Assembly: GCF_032144095.1 (NCBI RefSeq)
Contig: NZ_JAVSNJ010000005.1
Coordinates: 62,001-126,000 of the forward strand
Source of the DNA: Sphaerochaeta sp032144095
GTDB taxonomy: Bacteria > Spirochaetota > Spirochaetia > Sphaerochaetales > Sphaerochaetaceae
DNA: 64,000 nucleotides
Direction of reading: 5' to 3'
The position numbers and the translations under genes were made by a program. Shown one piece after another: positions 32,496-41,184 of this stretch (the first letter of the stretch is position 1; the number at the start of each line of letters is the position of its first letter). A model generated the notes under the pieces. The model was not told the DNA's origin. It ran no database searches and worked only from the letters and a program-made list of their open reading frames with translations.

Positions 32496-33776
32496 ATGGA
32501 TACCAAGATTTCTGTAGTGGAGCAGGGGGCCATCTATCGGGCAGGAGCCCTGTTTGTTGAGGCCTTTGGACACACTCAGGCACTCTTGGTCTCCGATGCG
32601 AATACTCTTGGAATTGGTGGCTTTGCCCTTATCCAGAGCCTCGAGCAGCAAGGAATAGAGGTCAGGCAGTGTTGTTTTGCAGCCCTGCCTCAGGTCTATG
32701 CTGACGAGTTCTCCATTGAGCGGGTACGCCTCTCCCTTTCCCAGGATGCAAGCATCGCTGTAGTCTTAGGGTCGGGGAGCCTCAACGACATCACCAAGCG
32801 TGCAAGCTATGAGGTCGACCGCCCCTACATGGTGGTGGCCACCGCCCCCTCGGTCGATGGGTATACCTCCTACGGTGCAGCTGTCTCCATCAAGGGGTTC
32901 AAGCAGACTTTGCCCTGTAATGCCCCCACTTCTGTGGTTGCCGATACCACCATCCTCTGTTCGTCCCCCATGCCGATGATAGCATCAGGCTTTGGTGATT
33001 GCATGGCCAAATTTACAGCTGGTGCCGATTGGATCGTTGCAGACGAACTTGGGCTCCACCCGATGCGCCAGGATATCTGGAAGATGGTACAGATTCCCCT
33101 GAGGCAGGTATATGCTGCACACAAGGATATTGCCAACCGCGACCCGAGGTCGGTTGGTCTGTTGTTTGATGCCCTGTCTGCCAGTGGGTTTGCCATGCAG
33201 GTCATGCATGATTCCCGCCCTGCCAGTGGGGCTGAACATCTGGTCAGCCATCTCTGGGAGATGGAGCATCTGCAAAAGGATGGGCTGCCTGTCAGCCATG
33301 GGTTCAAGGTAGCGGTAGGGACCCTTGCCATGAGCTTCCTCTATGAAAGGCTTGTCAGGATGGATTTCTCCTCCATCATGGAAAGGCCGAGCGAAAGCTG
33401 GGAAGAGAGAAGGGAGAACATTGAAAAGGTATTTTCGTTTTCTCCCATCATCCTCGAGCAGGTGCTGCCCATTGCAAAGGTGAAGTTCCTTGAGGGTGAT
33501 GCCCTAAAGACGCGAAGAAAGGCTATTCTGATAGCCCTTCCCAAGATATTGAGACGCTGTTCAGTCCAGCTACCCCCCTATGGGGAGCTGAGGCAGGCAA
33601 TGAAGGAAGTTGGGTGCCCCATTAGCTATGCTGACATCAATACGACCAAGGAAGATTTCTTTCGTGCCATCAGGGGAGCCCAGATGATCAGGAACAGGTA
33701 CACGATCCTCGATCTGCTCTATGAGGCGGGCTTTTTGGAGGAGATGTTGTTGGCTTTTGATCAGGGGGTGTTTTGA
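32496..33776 (+). CDS. sn-glycerol-1-phosphate dehydrogenase-like (AraM/EgsA family)
   Basis: A 426-residue metal-dependent dehydrogenase. The nucleotide-binding GSGSLNDITK is at 92-101, ATAPSVDGYTSYGAA at 115-129, and the probable metal ligands Asp168 (GFGDCMAK), His248 (SGAEHLVSH) and His268 (VSHGF) are all placed as in glycerol-1-phosphate dehydrogenases. The enzyme reduces dihydroxyacetone phosphate to sn-glycerol-1-phosphate, the stereoisomer used in archaeal lipids; Bacillus AraM does this in bacteria. The C-terminus is longer than usual for the core. There is no lipid gene next to it, so its use (lipid, wall polymer or polyol catabolism) is unknown. Other iron-alcohol-dehydrogenase-like activities are possible. 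Confidence 0.82.
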   Translation: MDTKISVVEQGAIYRAGALFVEAFGHTQALLVSDANTLGIGGFALIQSLEQQGIEVRQCCFAALPQVYADEFSIERVRLSLSQDASIAVVLGSGSLNDITKRASYEVDRPYMVVATAPSVDGYTSYGAAVSIKGFKQTLPCNAPTSVVADTTILCSSPMPMIASGFGDCMAKFTAGADWIVADELGLHPMRQDIWKMVQIPLRQVYAAHKDIANRDPRSVGLLFDALSASGFAMQVMHDSRPASGAEHLVSHLWEMEHLQKDGLPVSHGFKVAVGTLAMSFLYERLVRMDFSSIMERPSESWEERRENIEKVFSFSPIILEQVLPIAKVKFLEGDALKTRRKAILIALPKILRRCSVQLPPYGELRQAMKEVGCPISYADINTTKEDFFRAIRGAQMIRNRYTILDLLYEAGFLEEMLLAFDQGVF

Positions 33777-33960
33777 TATGCCAAAGCACACCTGCTGCTA
33801 ATGTCTGTACAACGTTGTGAAGGGCTACCATATTGATGCAATCTTGCCAGGCCCGTATTTCTTCCTCAGTTACCTCAAAACCGGGGAATATCATTTGTGC
33901 TGTTTAATCCAGGCTGAGTCTTTACTTTCAAGCGTTTGGAGATAGAGGGTTTGTAGCATG

Positions 33961-33994
33961 AAAAAAACCTTCCATACGGAGTGTATTGGAAGGT
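33961..33994 (-). terminator. Terminator of the discoidin-like gene
   Basis: Read leftward: stem AACCTTCCA/TGGAAGGTT followed directly by a run of six T. It ends the gene at 34016. The remaining 33777-33960 shows no feature. Confidence 0.8.
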
Positions 33995-34015
33995 TGCATT
34001 CTGGACAGGGATTCT

Positions 34016-34792
34016 CTAGCTATCTGTCCCAAACACTTCAAGCTGTGTCAACGCAGGGTAGGGTGTCTCATCGCCCTTGATGAGCCTCTCTATCCTGATG
34101 CTGGTGATTGTTTTCTTTTCCATCGGAAAGCTCTGTGGAAGTGGATCCTTCTTCAGGGGACAGACCATCTGTGTGTTGTCGCTGAAGGTGATGGTTGCCT
34201 CTTTCCACCAGGAGTCATGTGGCCAGTCGGCCCGTAGGGTTATCCTCACCAGGTCAACGGTGACAGGGCGTCCGAAATCGACAGTGAGCTCAGCCTTGGG
34301 ATCCTGGTTGATTCCCCAGCTTGTGTAGGGATAGCTGCCATGCCTGCTGTTTTCCAGTACGCCGTCAATGGCGTTCCTTGCAGCAAACTGCATCTCGTTT
34401 CTGGTCTCCACATTGGCCTGTGCGTGGGGGAAGATGCCAAGGGTGTGGTGGTTGTCATAGGGGTTGAGGGCAAGGTTGCGGTAGGAGGCTGCCCTTGTCG
34501 ACTTGGCCAGGGTCAGGAGGTGGTTTTCACCGGTGAATGCCTGCTTGGGGAAACAGGTCCTTCGAGAATCCTCGGTCGGAATCTCATAGGTTGCCCGGTC
34601 CTTGATGTAGACGGTATGTTTGCCAAGTGCCTCATCAAGCTGGATGTCATACAGGCCGGCCTTGTCGACAGTAAGCAGTATATGGTCTCCCGCCTGGTAG
34701 GTTGGTGCGTGTACAAGGGCCACTCCATCCCCGCTTGGATGGCTAGTTCCGAGTATGGTGTGTTCTGCATTGAGCAGCTGAATCTGTAGCAT
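34016..34792 (-). CDS. Discoidin-like (F5/8 type C) carbohydrate-binding-type protein
   Basis: A 258-residue protein. Residues about 125-256 look like a galactose-binding beta-sandwich of the F5/8 type C kind: AARNAIDGV, a Trp-rich middle, AELTVDFGRPVTVDLVRI, and a closing QLEVFG. The first 110 residues look like a second, smaller beta domain. There is no signal peptide and no catalytic motif, so it should be a cytoplasmic binding protein or part of an unknown enzyme. The ATG at 34792 follows AAAGGAGG, and an extended -10 box lies before it. The open frame runs further upstream inside the divergent gene but has no sense there. Function unknown. Confidence 0.7.
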   Translation of the reverse strand: MLQIQLLNAEHTILGTSHPSGDGVALVHAPTYQAGDHILLTVDKAGLYDIQLDEALGKHTVYIKDRATYEIPTEDSRRTCFPKQAFTGENHLLTLAKSTRAASYRNLALNPYDNHHTLGIFPHAQANVETRNEMQFAARNAIDGVLENSRHGSYPYTSWGINQDPKAELTVDFGRPVTVDLVRITLRADWPHDSWWKEATITFSDNTQMVCPLKKDPLPQSFPMEKKTITSIRIERLIKGDETPYPALTQLEVFGTDS

Positions 34793-34810
34793 GATTTGCC
34801 TCCTTTGGCC

Positions 34811-34819
34811 AGTATACCA
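34811..34819 (-). promoter_or_regulatory. Extended -10 promoter of the discoidin-like gene
   Basis: Read leftward, TGGTATACT, 18 bp before the start codon, with the ribosome site AAAGGAGG in between. Confidence 0.5.
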
Positions 34820-34867
34820 TACTGACTGGCTCTTGACAGCATACTTGCTATAGCCCATCGTAGGGGT

Positions 34868-35548
34868 ATGAAATTGACTTACATACATCACAGCAGTTTC
34901 TGCATTGAGGCAGAAAGGGCAAATATTCTCTTTGATTACTTCGAAGGGGAGGTCCCTCCCTTTGCAGCTGACAAGCCTCTCTACATCTTCTCGTCCCATC
35001 GGCATGGCGATCATTTCTCGGAAAAGGTATTCTCCTTGGCACCCCATGTAAAGCAGGTCACCTACCTGCTTTCATCGGATATACCGAAAGGGAGGGTTCC
35101 TGAAGGGAAACTCAGTCAGGCGCAGTTCCTTGACAAGGGGACTACCTCTGTCGTCGATGGCCTTACCATCTCCACCTTCAAGTCCACCGACGAGGGGCTT
35201 GCCTTTGTCATAGGGCTGGAAGGCAAGACGATCTACTATGCGGGGGACCTGAACAACTGGCACTGGGAGGGGGAACCAGACGACTGGAATGCCCAGATGG
35301 AAAAAGACTACCTCTCGGAGGTAGCCAAGTTGCCCACAAGATTTGACCTTGCTTTTGTCCCTGTGGATCCACGGCTTGGCGCGTCGTTTAGCCTAGGAGC
35401 TGAACAGTTGCTCTCCCATGCTTCCGTCTCGCTCCTGGTTCCCATGCACTTCTGGGATGACTTCACCGTCTGCCAGAAACTGCAGGCCAAGACAGATACA
35501 AAGGTCCTTTTTATCGAACAGAGAAACCAAACCTGGAGGATTTCATGA
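34868..35548 (+). CDS. Metallo-beta-lactamase-fold hydrolase
   Basis: A 226-residue hydrolase with the binuclear-metal motif HRHGDH at 44-49 (His44, His46, Asp48, His49), followed by further His/Asp in a GDLNNWHWEG stretch and a C-terminal PMHFWDDF. It resembles the UlaG-like or RNase Z-like branch more than true beta-lactamases. Such enzymes hydrolyse lactones, thioesters or phosphodiesters, and the substrate is unknown. It overlaps the glyoxalase gene by ATGA, so both are made together; a lactone or thioester formed in aldehyde detoxification is one possibility. The usual ribosome site is lacking: AGGGG lies too close to the ATG. Confidence 0.8.
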   Translation: MKLTYIHHSSFCIEAERANILFDYFEGEVPPFAADKPLYIFSSHRHGDHFSEKVFSLAPHVKQVTYLLSSDIPKGRVPEGKLSQAQFLDKGTTSVVDGLTISTFKSTDEGLAFVIGLEGKTIYYAGDLNNWHWEGEPDDWNAQMEKDYLSEVAKLPTRFDLAFVPVDPRLGASFSLGAEQLLSHASVSLLVPMHFWDDFTVCQKLQAKTDTKVLFIEQRNQTWRIS

Positions 35549-35919
35549 AATTCGAATTTGCACACAATAACTTCAACGTAACCAACCTTGACGCATCTCT
35601 CGCTTTCTACAAGGAGGCCCTTGGCCTTACCGAGGTGCGACGCAAGGATGCTTCCGACGGATCTTTCACGATCGTCTTCCTTGGTGACGGCACCTCCAAG
35701 CACAAGCTGGAGCTTACCTGGCTGAAGAACTGGGAAAAGGGCGTCTACAACCTTGGAGACAATGAGTTCCACCTGGCCTTGGAGACCGATGACCTTGAGG
35801 GTGCCCGGAAGAAACACCGGGAAATGAACTGCATCTGCTATGAGAACCATGCAATGGGGATCTATTTCATTGTTGACCCCGATGGCTACTGGATAGAGAT
35901 CATACCCATCAGAAAGTAA
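35545..35919 (+). CDS. Glyoxalase I-like VOC-family protein
   Basis: A 124-residue vicinal-oxygen-chelate protein. The four metal ligands of glyoxalase I can be placed at His7, Glu56, His76 and Glu118, the same spacing pattern as in bacterial GloA. Glyoxalase I turns the hemithioacetal of methylglyoxal into a lactoyl thioester. It is translationally coupled to the metallo-beta-lactamase-fold gene, which could supply the hydrolase (glyoxalase II-like) step. That pairing is inference. A thiol other than glutathione may be used. Confidence 0.85.
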   Translation: MKFEFAHNNFNVTNLDASLAFYKEALGLTEVRRKDASDGSFTIVFLGDGTSKHKLELTWLKNWEKGVYNLGDNEFHLALETDDLEGARKKHREMNCICYENHAMGIYFIVDPDGYWIEIIPIRK

Positions 35920-36001
35920 AAGCGATCCAACTGGCTGGAACACTTTGGGGAAAAGGTCTAGAATGGGGCCATCACATACAATGCATAGGAAGGGCGGTGG
36001 G

Positions 36002-37636
36002 ATGGCTAAGAAAGGTACGTTTATTGGCGTGTCGTTTTTTCACGACCTCAAGAATGAATTTTCTGGATATTCGGCATCTGTTTTTTCAAAAGATCTTCTG
36101 GCGGGATTGACCGTGACAGCGGTAGCACTTCCCCTGGCACTTGCCTTTGGGGTGAGTTCTGGTTTGGATGCAGCCTCAGGGCTCATCACAGCCATCATGG
36201 CTGGCTTTGTTGTAGGATCGTTGGCTGGTGCTTCATTTCAGATTTCAGGACCAACGGGAGCGATGAGTGCAGTACTCGCTGGGTTGGCAGCCTCATATGG
36301 ACCGGAAGGTGTGTTTTTGGCAGGTATGGTCAGTGGCCTGATCCTGCTGGTTGCTGCACTGCTCAAGATAGGGGCATTGATTAACTATATTCCTACCCCT
36401 GTGATAACAGGCTTTACCAGTGGTATCGGAATCATCATTGCCTTGGGCCAGATCGATAGCTTCTTCGGTACCACCTCTTATGGGCATACGTATTTACAGA
36501 AACTCTATTCCTATACATCTCTGGGTTTTTCTCCAAATCTTCCAACCATGTTCTATGGCCTTCTGATCGTAGCATTCATGGTCTTTTGGCCAAGGAGGTG
36601 GCGAGGGAAGGTACCCGCTTCCTTGGTTGGCATCATCGTATCCCTGGTGCTCCAGATGTTCCTTGACCTGGATGTTGCCGAGGTCGGCCTGATACCCCGT
36701 ACCATCATGGGAGAGAGCCGCCTACGGTTCTCCTACATCAACCTGACCAATTTCAAGAATGTCATCTCCCCAGCAATTAGCATTGCTGCCTTGGGTATGA
36801 TCGAGGGTCTGCTCTGCGGCTCGTCAGGTAGCAAGATGAAAGGTAGTGGCGAGAAGTTCAAGGCAAACCAGGAACTCATCGCCCAAGGCATAGGGAACAC
36901 CCTCATTCCATTCTTCGGAGGTATCCCTGCAACTGCTGTTATTTCCCGAACCAGTGTGGCTATCAAGAGCGGTGGGCAGACCAGACTGACCAGTGTTATC
37001 CATGCATTGGGGCTTCTTGCCTCCATGTTCTTGCTGGGGCCATACATGAGCCGGATCCCTCTCTCGGCCCTCAGCGGAGTGCTGATGGTAACTGCTTGGA
37101 GGATGAATGACTGGCGTGCGATCAGGGAAATTTTCAGGAAGCGGATTAAGACCTCCATTTCCCAGTTTCTCCTTACCATGATCTCCATCGTGGTATTTGA
37201 CCTGACGGTTGCCATCATGCTCGGCATCGCCTTCTCCATGGTTATGTTCGTCATCACCAGCAACAAGATCTCCATTGAAGTGGATGATGCCTCAAGCGAA
37301 GTATCCAAGAAATCGGGGAAGACCAAGGTTGTCTATGTAGATGGATCGCTCTTCTTTGGCTCCCAGGACCTGCTGACCCAGGAAGTTACCACCATGCTCC
37401 AGGATGGAATCAGGCGGATCATATTCTCCCTACGAGGAGTGCCCAACATCGACCACAGTTCTGTCAACGAGTTTGTCGAGATCGTGAAGATGTGCAGGCA
37501 ACAAGAGGTACAGGTCTTGTTCTGTGGTGTCCAGCCTGCAGTGATGCATATGTTCGAGCGTCTTGATTTTGTGGAGTATCTTGGCAGGAACCAGTTTTTC
37601 ACCAGTGCGGTCATTGCCTTGGAATCCCTTAACTGA
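36002..37636 (+). CDS. SulP-family anion permease with STAS domain
   Basis: A 544-residue membrane transporter. The membrane part (about 25-430) holds the SulP signatures LTVTAVALPLALAFG and QISGPTGAMSAVLAG, with some 12-14 helices. The C-terminal STAS domain (about 450-540) contains YVDGSLFFGSQ and IDHSSVNEF. SulP proteins move sulfate, bicarbonate, dicarboxylates or other anions. I start at the ATG at 36002 with AGGAAGG before it. Earlier in-frame starts lack a ribosome site. It ends eight bases inside the convergent AraC gene. The transported anion is unknown. Confidence 0.9.
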   Translation: MAKKGTFIGVSFFHDLKNEFSGYSASVFSKDLLAGLTVTAVALPLALAFGVSSGLDAASGLITAIMAGFVVGSLAGASFQISGPTGAMSAVLAGLAASYGPEGVFLAGMVSGLILLVAALLKIGALINYIPTPVITGFTSGIGIIIALGQIDSFFGTTSYGHTYLQKLYSYTSLGFSPNLPTMFYGLLIVAFMVFWPRRWRGKVPASLVGIIVSLVLQMFLDLDVAEVGLIPRTIMGESRLRFSYINLTNFKNVISPAISIAALGMIEGLLCGSSGSKMKGSGEKFKANQELIAQGIGNTLIPFFGGIPATAVISRTSVAIKSGGQTRLTSVIHALGLLASMFLLGPYMSRIPLSALSGVLMVTAWRMNDWRAIREIFRKRIKTSISQFLLTMISIVVFDLTVAIMLGIAFSMVMFVITSNKISIEVDDASSEVSKKSGKTKVVYVDGSLFFGSQDLLTQEVTTMLQDGIRRIIFSLRGVPNIDHSSVNEFVEIVKMCRQQEVQVLFCGVQPAVMHMFERLDFVEYLGRNQFFTSAVIALESLN

Positions 37637-38492
37637 GCCTGTTGGTAAAGATTTTCTGGTACTCCTTGGGGGTTGTATCCATTATTTTGCGAAATTGCCG
37701 GGAAAAGTAGTTCGGGTCTGAAAACCCGGTAGCCTGGGCGATTTCAGCAATGGATAACCCCCGTTTTTGTATCAGGGTGCATGCGTAGGCAATACGCTTG
37801 TGGGTGTGGAATTCAAGGGGAGAAAGCCCTGTTGCCAGCTTGAAGTAGCGGTTGAGCGTACTTGTGCTCATATGGGCAATTTCGGTCAGTTCCTCGCTGC
37901 TAAGGCTCCGGTGCTTGTTCCTGTCCATAAAGGCTATCACATCCCAAAGCCGGTGAGCCCTCTGGTTGTTCTCCCTGGGTGTCTCGTCGTAGATACGGGA
38001 GAGGGTGATGATCAGGTTCAGGAGGCAGGAGTAGGCGAGGGTTTTCGATCCCGAGCCAAAGCTCTGGTCATCGGCTTCCTTTTCCATCATCTCAAGGATT
38101 GGGAGTGTTTCCGACAGTTGGGTAGGATTGAGCAGGAGGGTGGGTATCTGGCCGCTTGTCATGAACATCGAGTTGAAACCGGGCAGTTCGGAAAGGTCAA
38201 GGAAGTTCTTGGCCAGCATGTTCTCCCCAATGAGGATGTTGTAGAGTGCAAGGCCCTCGATATCCTTGTACCCGTGCTGCATCCCTATCGGGATGAAACA
38301 GACACTGCCCTCCCTCAGTTGATACTCCTCATCCTTGGTGAAATGGAGGCCGGTACCCGCGATGACCAGTACCAGCTCATTGAACTCGTGGCTGTGTAGG
38401 CGAAACGGAAGTTCCGGGTCCCGCTTCACTACCTTGAGCTGTAGCGAGGGTTCATGAAAAAAGGAGCTTTCGGTGAGGATGGTATCTGTCAT
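37629..38492 (-). CDS. AraC-family transcription regulator
   Basis: A 287-residue regulator with an N-terminal cupin-like sensing domain (HSHEFNELVLVIAGTG near 33-48, then IPIGMQHGY) and two C-terminal helix-turn-helix units (SSEELTEIAHMSTSTLNRYFK and LSIAEIAQATGFSDPNYFSRQFRK). This is the sugar-responsive AraC/RhaR layout. The divergent transaldolase-like gene at 38600 is a likely target. It overlaps the SulP gene by eight bases tail to tail. The effector is unknown, probably a sugar. Confidence 0.92.
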   Translation of the reverse strand: MTDTILTESSFFHEPSLQLKVVKRDPELPFRLHSHEFNELVLVIAGTGLHFTKDEEYQLREGSVCFIPIGMQHGYKDIEGLALYNILIGENMLAKNFLDLSELPGFNSMFMTSGQIPTLLLNPTQLSETLPILEMMEKEADDQSFGSGSKTLAYSCLLNLIITLSRIYDETPRENNQRAHRLWDVIAFMDRNKHRSLSSEELTEIAHMSTSTLNRYFKLATGLSPLEFHTHKRIAYACTLIQKRGLSIAEIAQATGFSDPNYFSRQFRKIMDTTPKEYQKIFTNRLS

Positions 38493-38599
38493 GAAAGAAT
38501 GTTCGGCTATTGCCCCCCTTTTGTCAAGAATTGGAAAGGCCTTCGCTTCTTGTCCTCCGTCCCATTGTGTGGCACTATAGCGTAAAGAGGAAAAGTGGT

Positions 38600-39277
38600 A
38601 TGCAACTGATGCTTGATAGTGCCAACCTGAAGGACCTTGAGAAAGCTATGGAGTTCTACCCCATCAGTGGAGTGACCACCAACCCCCAACAGATCCAGGG
38701 CGAGCTCTGCCTCGATTTCTTTGGACACCTCAGAAGTATCCGTTCCCTGATCGGCCAGGAGAGGTCCTTGCACGTGCAGGTCCTGGGTAGGGATAGCCTT
38801 ACCATCATCGGGGAGGCCGAAAAACTCTGTTCCCTGTTGGGTGACGATACCTATATTTCGATCCCGGTGACGGAGGAGGGGCTCACGGCCATCAAAATCC
38901 TGACAGCCCGAGGTTTCAACATAACGGCAACAACCGTCTTCTCCACCATTCAGGGAATCCTGGCGATGCTCTGTGGTGTCAAATATGTGGCTGTATTCTA
39001 TGACAGGATGCTCAACAATGACATTGATGCACCGCGGGTCATCAGGGAACTGAGCAGCTTGCTATGGACCAATACGAGCAACACCCAGGTGCTTGCCGCA
39101 AGTTTCAAGAATGTAGCCGAGATTACCACTTCCTATGCCTGTGGGGCAGGTTGCTGTACGGTTCGTCCTGAGATCCTCTCCACAGGTCTGAGCATGCCTT
39201 CGATCCAGAAGGCTGTGGGTGACTTCAGAAAGAGGTGGGATGAGGTGTATGCGGGAAAGACGATCCTGGACCTGTAG
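38600..39277 (+). CDS. Transaldolase/fructose-6-phosphate aldolase family protein
   Basis: A 225-residue class I aldolase of the small transaldolase (FSA/TalC) family. It starts MLDSANL-like, has GVTTNPQQ at 24-31, and the Schiff-base Lys is probably Lys99 in TEEGLTAIKI. The enzyme makes or breaks a bond between a ketose unit (dihydroxyacetone, hydroxyacetone or a sedoheptulose/fructose phosphate) and an aldehyde. The ATG at 38600 follows AGAGGAAAAG; upstream codons in frame have no ribosome site. It is divergent from the AraC regulator. It ends four bases before the convergent acetyltransferase gene. True transaldolase and FSA activity cannot be told apart by eye. Confidence 0.85.
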   Translation: MQLMLDSANLKDLEKAMEFYPISGVTTNPQQIQGELCLDFFGHLRSIRSLIGQERSLHVQVLGRDSLTIIGEAEKLCSLLGDDTYISIPVTEEGLTAIKILTARGFNITATTVFSTIQGILAMLCGVKYVAVFYDRMLNNDIDAPRVIRELSSLLWTNTSNTQVLAASFKNVAEITTSYACGAGCCTVRPEILSTGLSMPSIQKAVGDFRKRWDEVYAGKTILDL

Positions 39278-39281
39278 AGCC

Positions 39282-40082
39282 CTAGAACTTCAGCATCCCC
39301 CACCTGTCCATAGGCTCAAAGCCTAGCCGCCTGTAGATGGCCCCTGCCGTGGGGTTGTCGTAGAAGAGGCAGAGGAAATCAAGTCCCTGTGCAAAGCTAT
39401 GGGAGCAGACCTTGTTGACCAACAGGGAGGCATAGCCTCGACTGCGGTAATCGGGGTGGGTTGCAACCCCTACTACCATTGCCCCTTTTTTGGTGAGGGC
39501 TGTGATGGAAGCTGCAGATACCAGGGTGTTGTTCTCAAACACCCCAAAGCCCACACCCCCGTTCGTGTAGTTGTTGACAACGCCCTCTAGCTTCTCCTTG
39601 GGATGCTCGAGAAAGGGTCTCTTGAACTCGTCTACCTGCTGGTAGAGCTTCACAATTGCAGGGGCATCTTCAGATGTGAGCATTTTGGTGGGTAGGCTAC
39701 TCTCGTTTCCCTGCTTGAACGTGGATTTGTTGCATCGACAGAGGTAGGTCCCATAGATTTCTATCTGGGGGAAGAAGGGCTGCAGTAGTTTGGCATGCGA
39801 TTCTTTTGCACTGATGACTATGAGCTTTTCCTGTCTTGCCAGGAATGCAGCGACAGCCTTGGCATTGAACTGCTCTTTTTTGCTATAGAGGACAAAGTCA
39901 GAATAGTATTTGAGCAGGATACAATCCCAGGGCTCGTCAAACGCATAGAGCGCTACCTCAGAGCTTTCCAGCCCATACAGCTCTAGGTCACTTTGGATGA
40001 AGAGGGTCACCTCAGGCTCATCCTTGATATAGTCGTAGGCCTGGGCCATATCTTTTTTTGTCAACCGTCGCACTGGTATCAT
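39282..40082 (-). CDS. GNAT-family acetyltransferase
   Basis: A 266-residue protein whose C-terminal 130 residues form a GNAT acetyl-CoA-binding fold, with VVGVATHPDYRSRGYASLL carrying the pyrophosphate-loop RSRGYA. The N-terminal half has no family I recognise but looks like a degenerate related fold. Acetyl acceptors of this group vary from amino acids to antibiotics. The true start is the ATG at 40082, which overlaps the macrodomain gene stop by ATGA, so the two proteins are made together. The pairing with an ADP-ribose-processing enzyme is unusual. Confidence 0.82.
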   Translation of the reverse strand: MIPVRRLTKKDMAQAYDYIKDEPEVTLFIQSDLELYGLESSEVALYAFDEPWDCILLKYYSDFVLYSKKEQFNAKAVAAFLARQEKLIVISAKESHAKLLQPFFPQIEIYGTYLCRCNKSTFKQGNESSLPTKMLTSEDAPAIVKLYQQVDEFKRPFLEHPKEKLEGVVNNYTNGGVGFGVFENNTLVSAASITALTKKGAMVVGVATHPDYRSRGYASLLVNKVCSHSFAQGLDFLCLFYDNPTAGAIYRRLGFEPMDRWGMLKF

Positions 40083-41014
40083 AGCAATCCGTCTTTGAAT
40101 TGTTTTGCAAAGGGCGCGTAGTTTCCCTCGGGGTTGTACCACTTGTGGGCGTTGTTGTCGTCCTTTATGGCAAAGATGACCTTGGTGAATGCTGTTCGGT
40201 AGGCATCCTCCTTGAGGACCTCGGAAAAAAGACGGGCTACCTGGGCCGGTGGATTGCAAAAGGCTCCACACCCTAGGGCGGAGAGTACCAGCACCCGGTG
40301 GCCGTGTTTCTTTGCAACCCTGAAAATGGTACGCATCTTTTCCTTGGTAAGCAGCTGGTCCTTTTCGCCCATCTCATACAACCCCTCGCTGTTTTTTTTC
40401 AGATAGGGGTTCTCAATGGCAGCGACGGCGATAAAACTCACCTTGAAAGGAATGCTCAGAAGGGGGTACCCATCCTCTTCCCTTCCTCTGAATACGGTGA
40501 CTTCAGGGGAATAGACAGCCCCGTAGGCCTCATGCAGGGGGTAGGAGTGTTTGGATCGTGGAATGCCGTAGGCCTTTGAGAACCTGTCATGGAAGCTGTA
40601 GAGGGAGAGCAGGTAGTTGGATGAGCGCATCAGGTGCTCCTCCTGCGCTCCCGCACCCCCTTCAACCCCGCCTCCGGGGGTAGTGGCATTTGCCATATTG
40701 AGGACAAGGGGGTTTCCTTTCTCTTCCTGGGCGGCGGCAAGGCAGTCTGCGTTTACCACAGTGATGGTTGTATTGCACGGGGTGGAGGGGCTATCCTCCA
40801 GTTTTTTGGAGTAGAGGATGCTCTCCTTGATAAGGCGTTTGTCCAAGGGAAGGGCAATAGTCTGTCCACGCTGGCTTATATACTGTTCTGAACGGATATG
40901 ATCGAGGGTATCGGCAAATACCGAAATCCTGAGCTGCCTTAAGACGGAGTACTCTCCACTCTCTTTAGCTTGTGAAAAGCGCCGGGTGAACGTTTTGCAG
41001 TCCCACATCGTCAA
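40079..41014 (-). CDS. Macrodomain protein, bacterial PARG-like (TIGR02452 type)
   Basis: A 311-residue protein with the poly(ADP-ribose) glycohydrolase signature GGGVEGGAGAQEE: Gly114-116, then Gln124, Glu125 and Glu126. A Phe-rich end (LSALGCGAFCNPP) is the macrodomain ADP-ribose loop. Such enzymes cut ribose-ribose bonds of poly-ADP-ribose or remove ADP-ribose from proteins or nucleic acid, in the cytoplasm. Bacteria mostly lack poly-ADP-ribose, so defence, stress or toxin reversal is possible. It is coupled to a GNAT acetyltransferase by a four-base overlap. No ADP-ribosyltransferase is next to it. Role inferred only from family. Confidence 0.88.
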   Translation of the reverse strand: MTMWDCKTFTRRFSQAKESGEYSVLRQLRISVFADTLDHIRSEQYISQRGQTIALPLDKRLIKESILYSKKLEDSPSTPCNTTITVVNADCLAAAQEEKGNPLVLNMANATTPGGGVEGGAGAQEEHLMRSSNYLLSLYSFHDRFSKAYGIPRSKHSYPLHEAYGAVYSPEVTVFRGREEDGYPLLSIPFKVSFIAVAAIENPYLKKNSEGLYEMGEKDQLLTKEKMRTIFRVAKKHGHRVLVLSALGCGAFCNPPAQVARLFSEVLKEDAYRTAFTKVIFAIKDDNNAHKWYNPEGNYAPFAKQFKDGLL

Positions 41015-41184
41015 CTCCTGATACTAGGTGCCTATGCTTTTGTGTATGGCTAGAGTATACGTTTTCATGGGGCCTTTCGGCAAGCTGGAATTGCAATATT
41101 CTGTTTTGGTTATGGTGGTATTGTTTCTTTCCCACCGTATCTATTTGACCTCGTGGTCCCAACCCCTTATGATGGGTTATTGTT

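Noticed and set aside
34833..34854. TTGACA with TATAGC as promoter for the hydrolase gene at 34868
   Set aside because: Only 10 bp separate the two hexamers, too close for a sigma70 promoter.
35308..35943. Open frame of 211 codons antisense to the hydrolase and glyoxalase genes
   Set aside because: Covers two unrelated plus-strand genes with clear active sites; no domain in the antisense reading.
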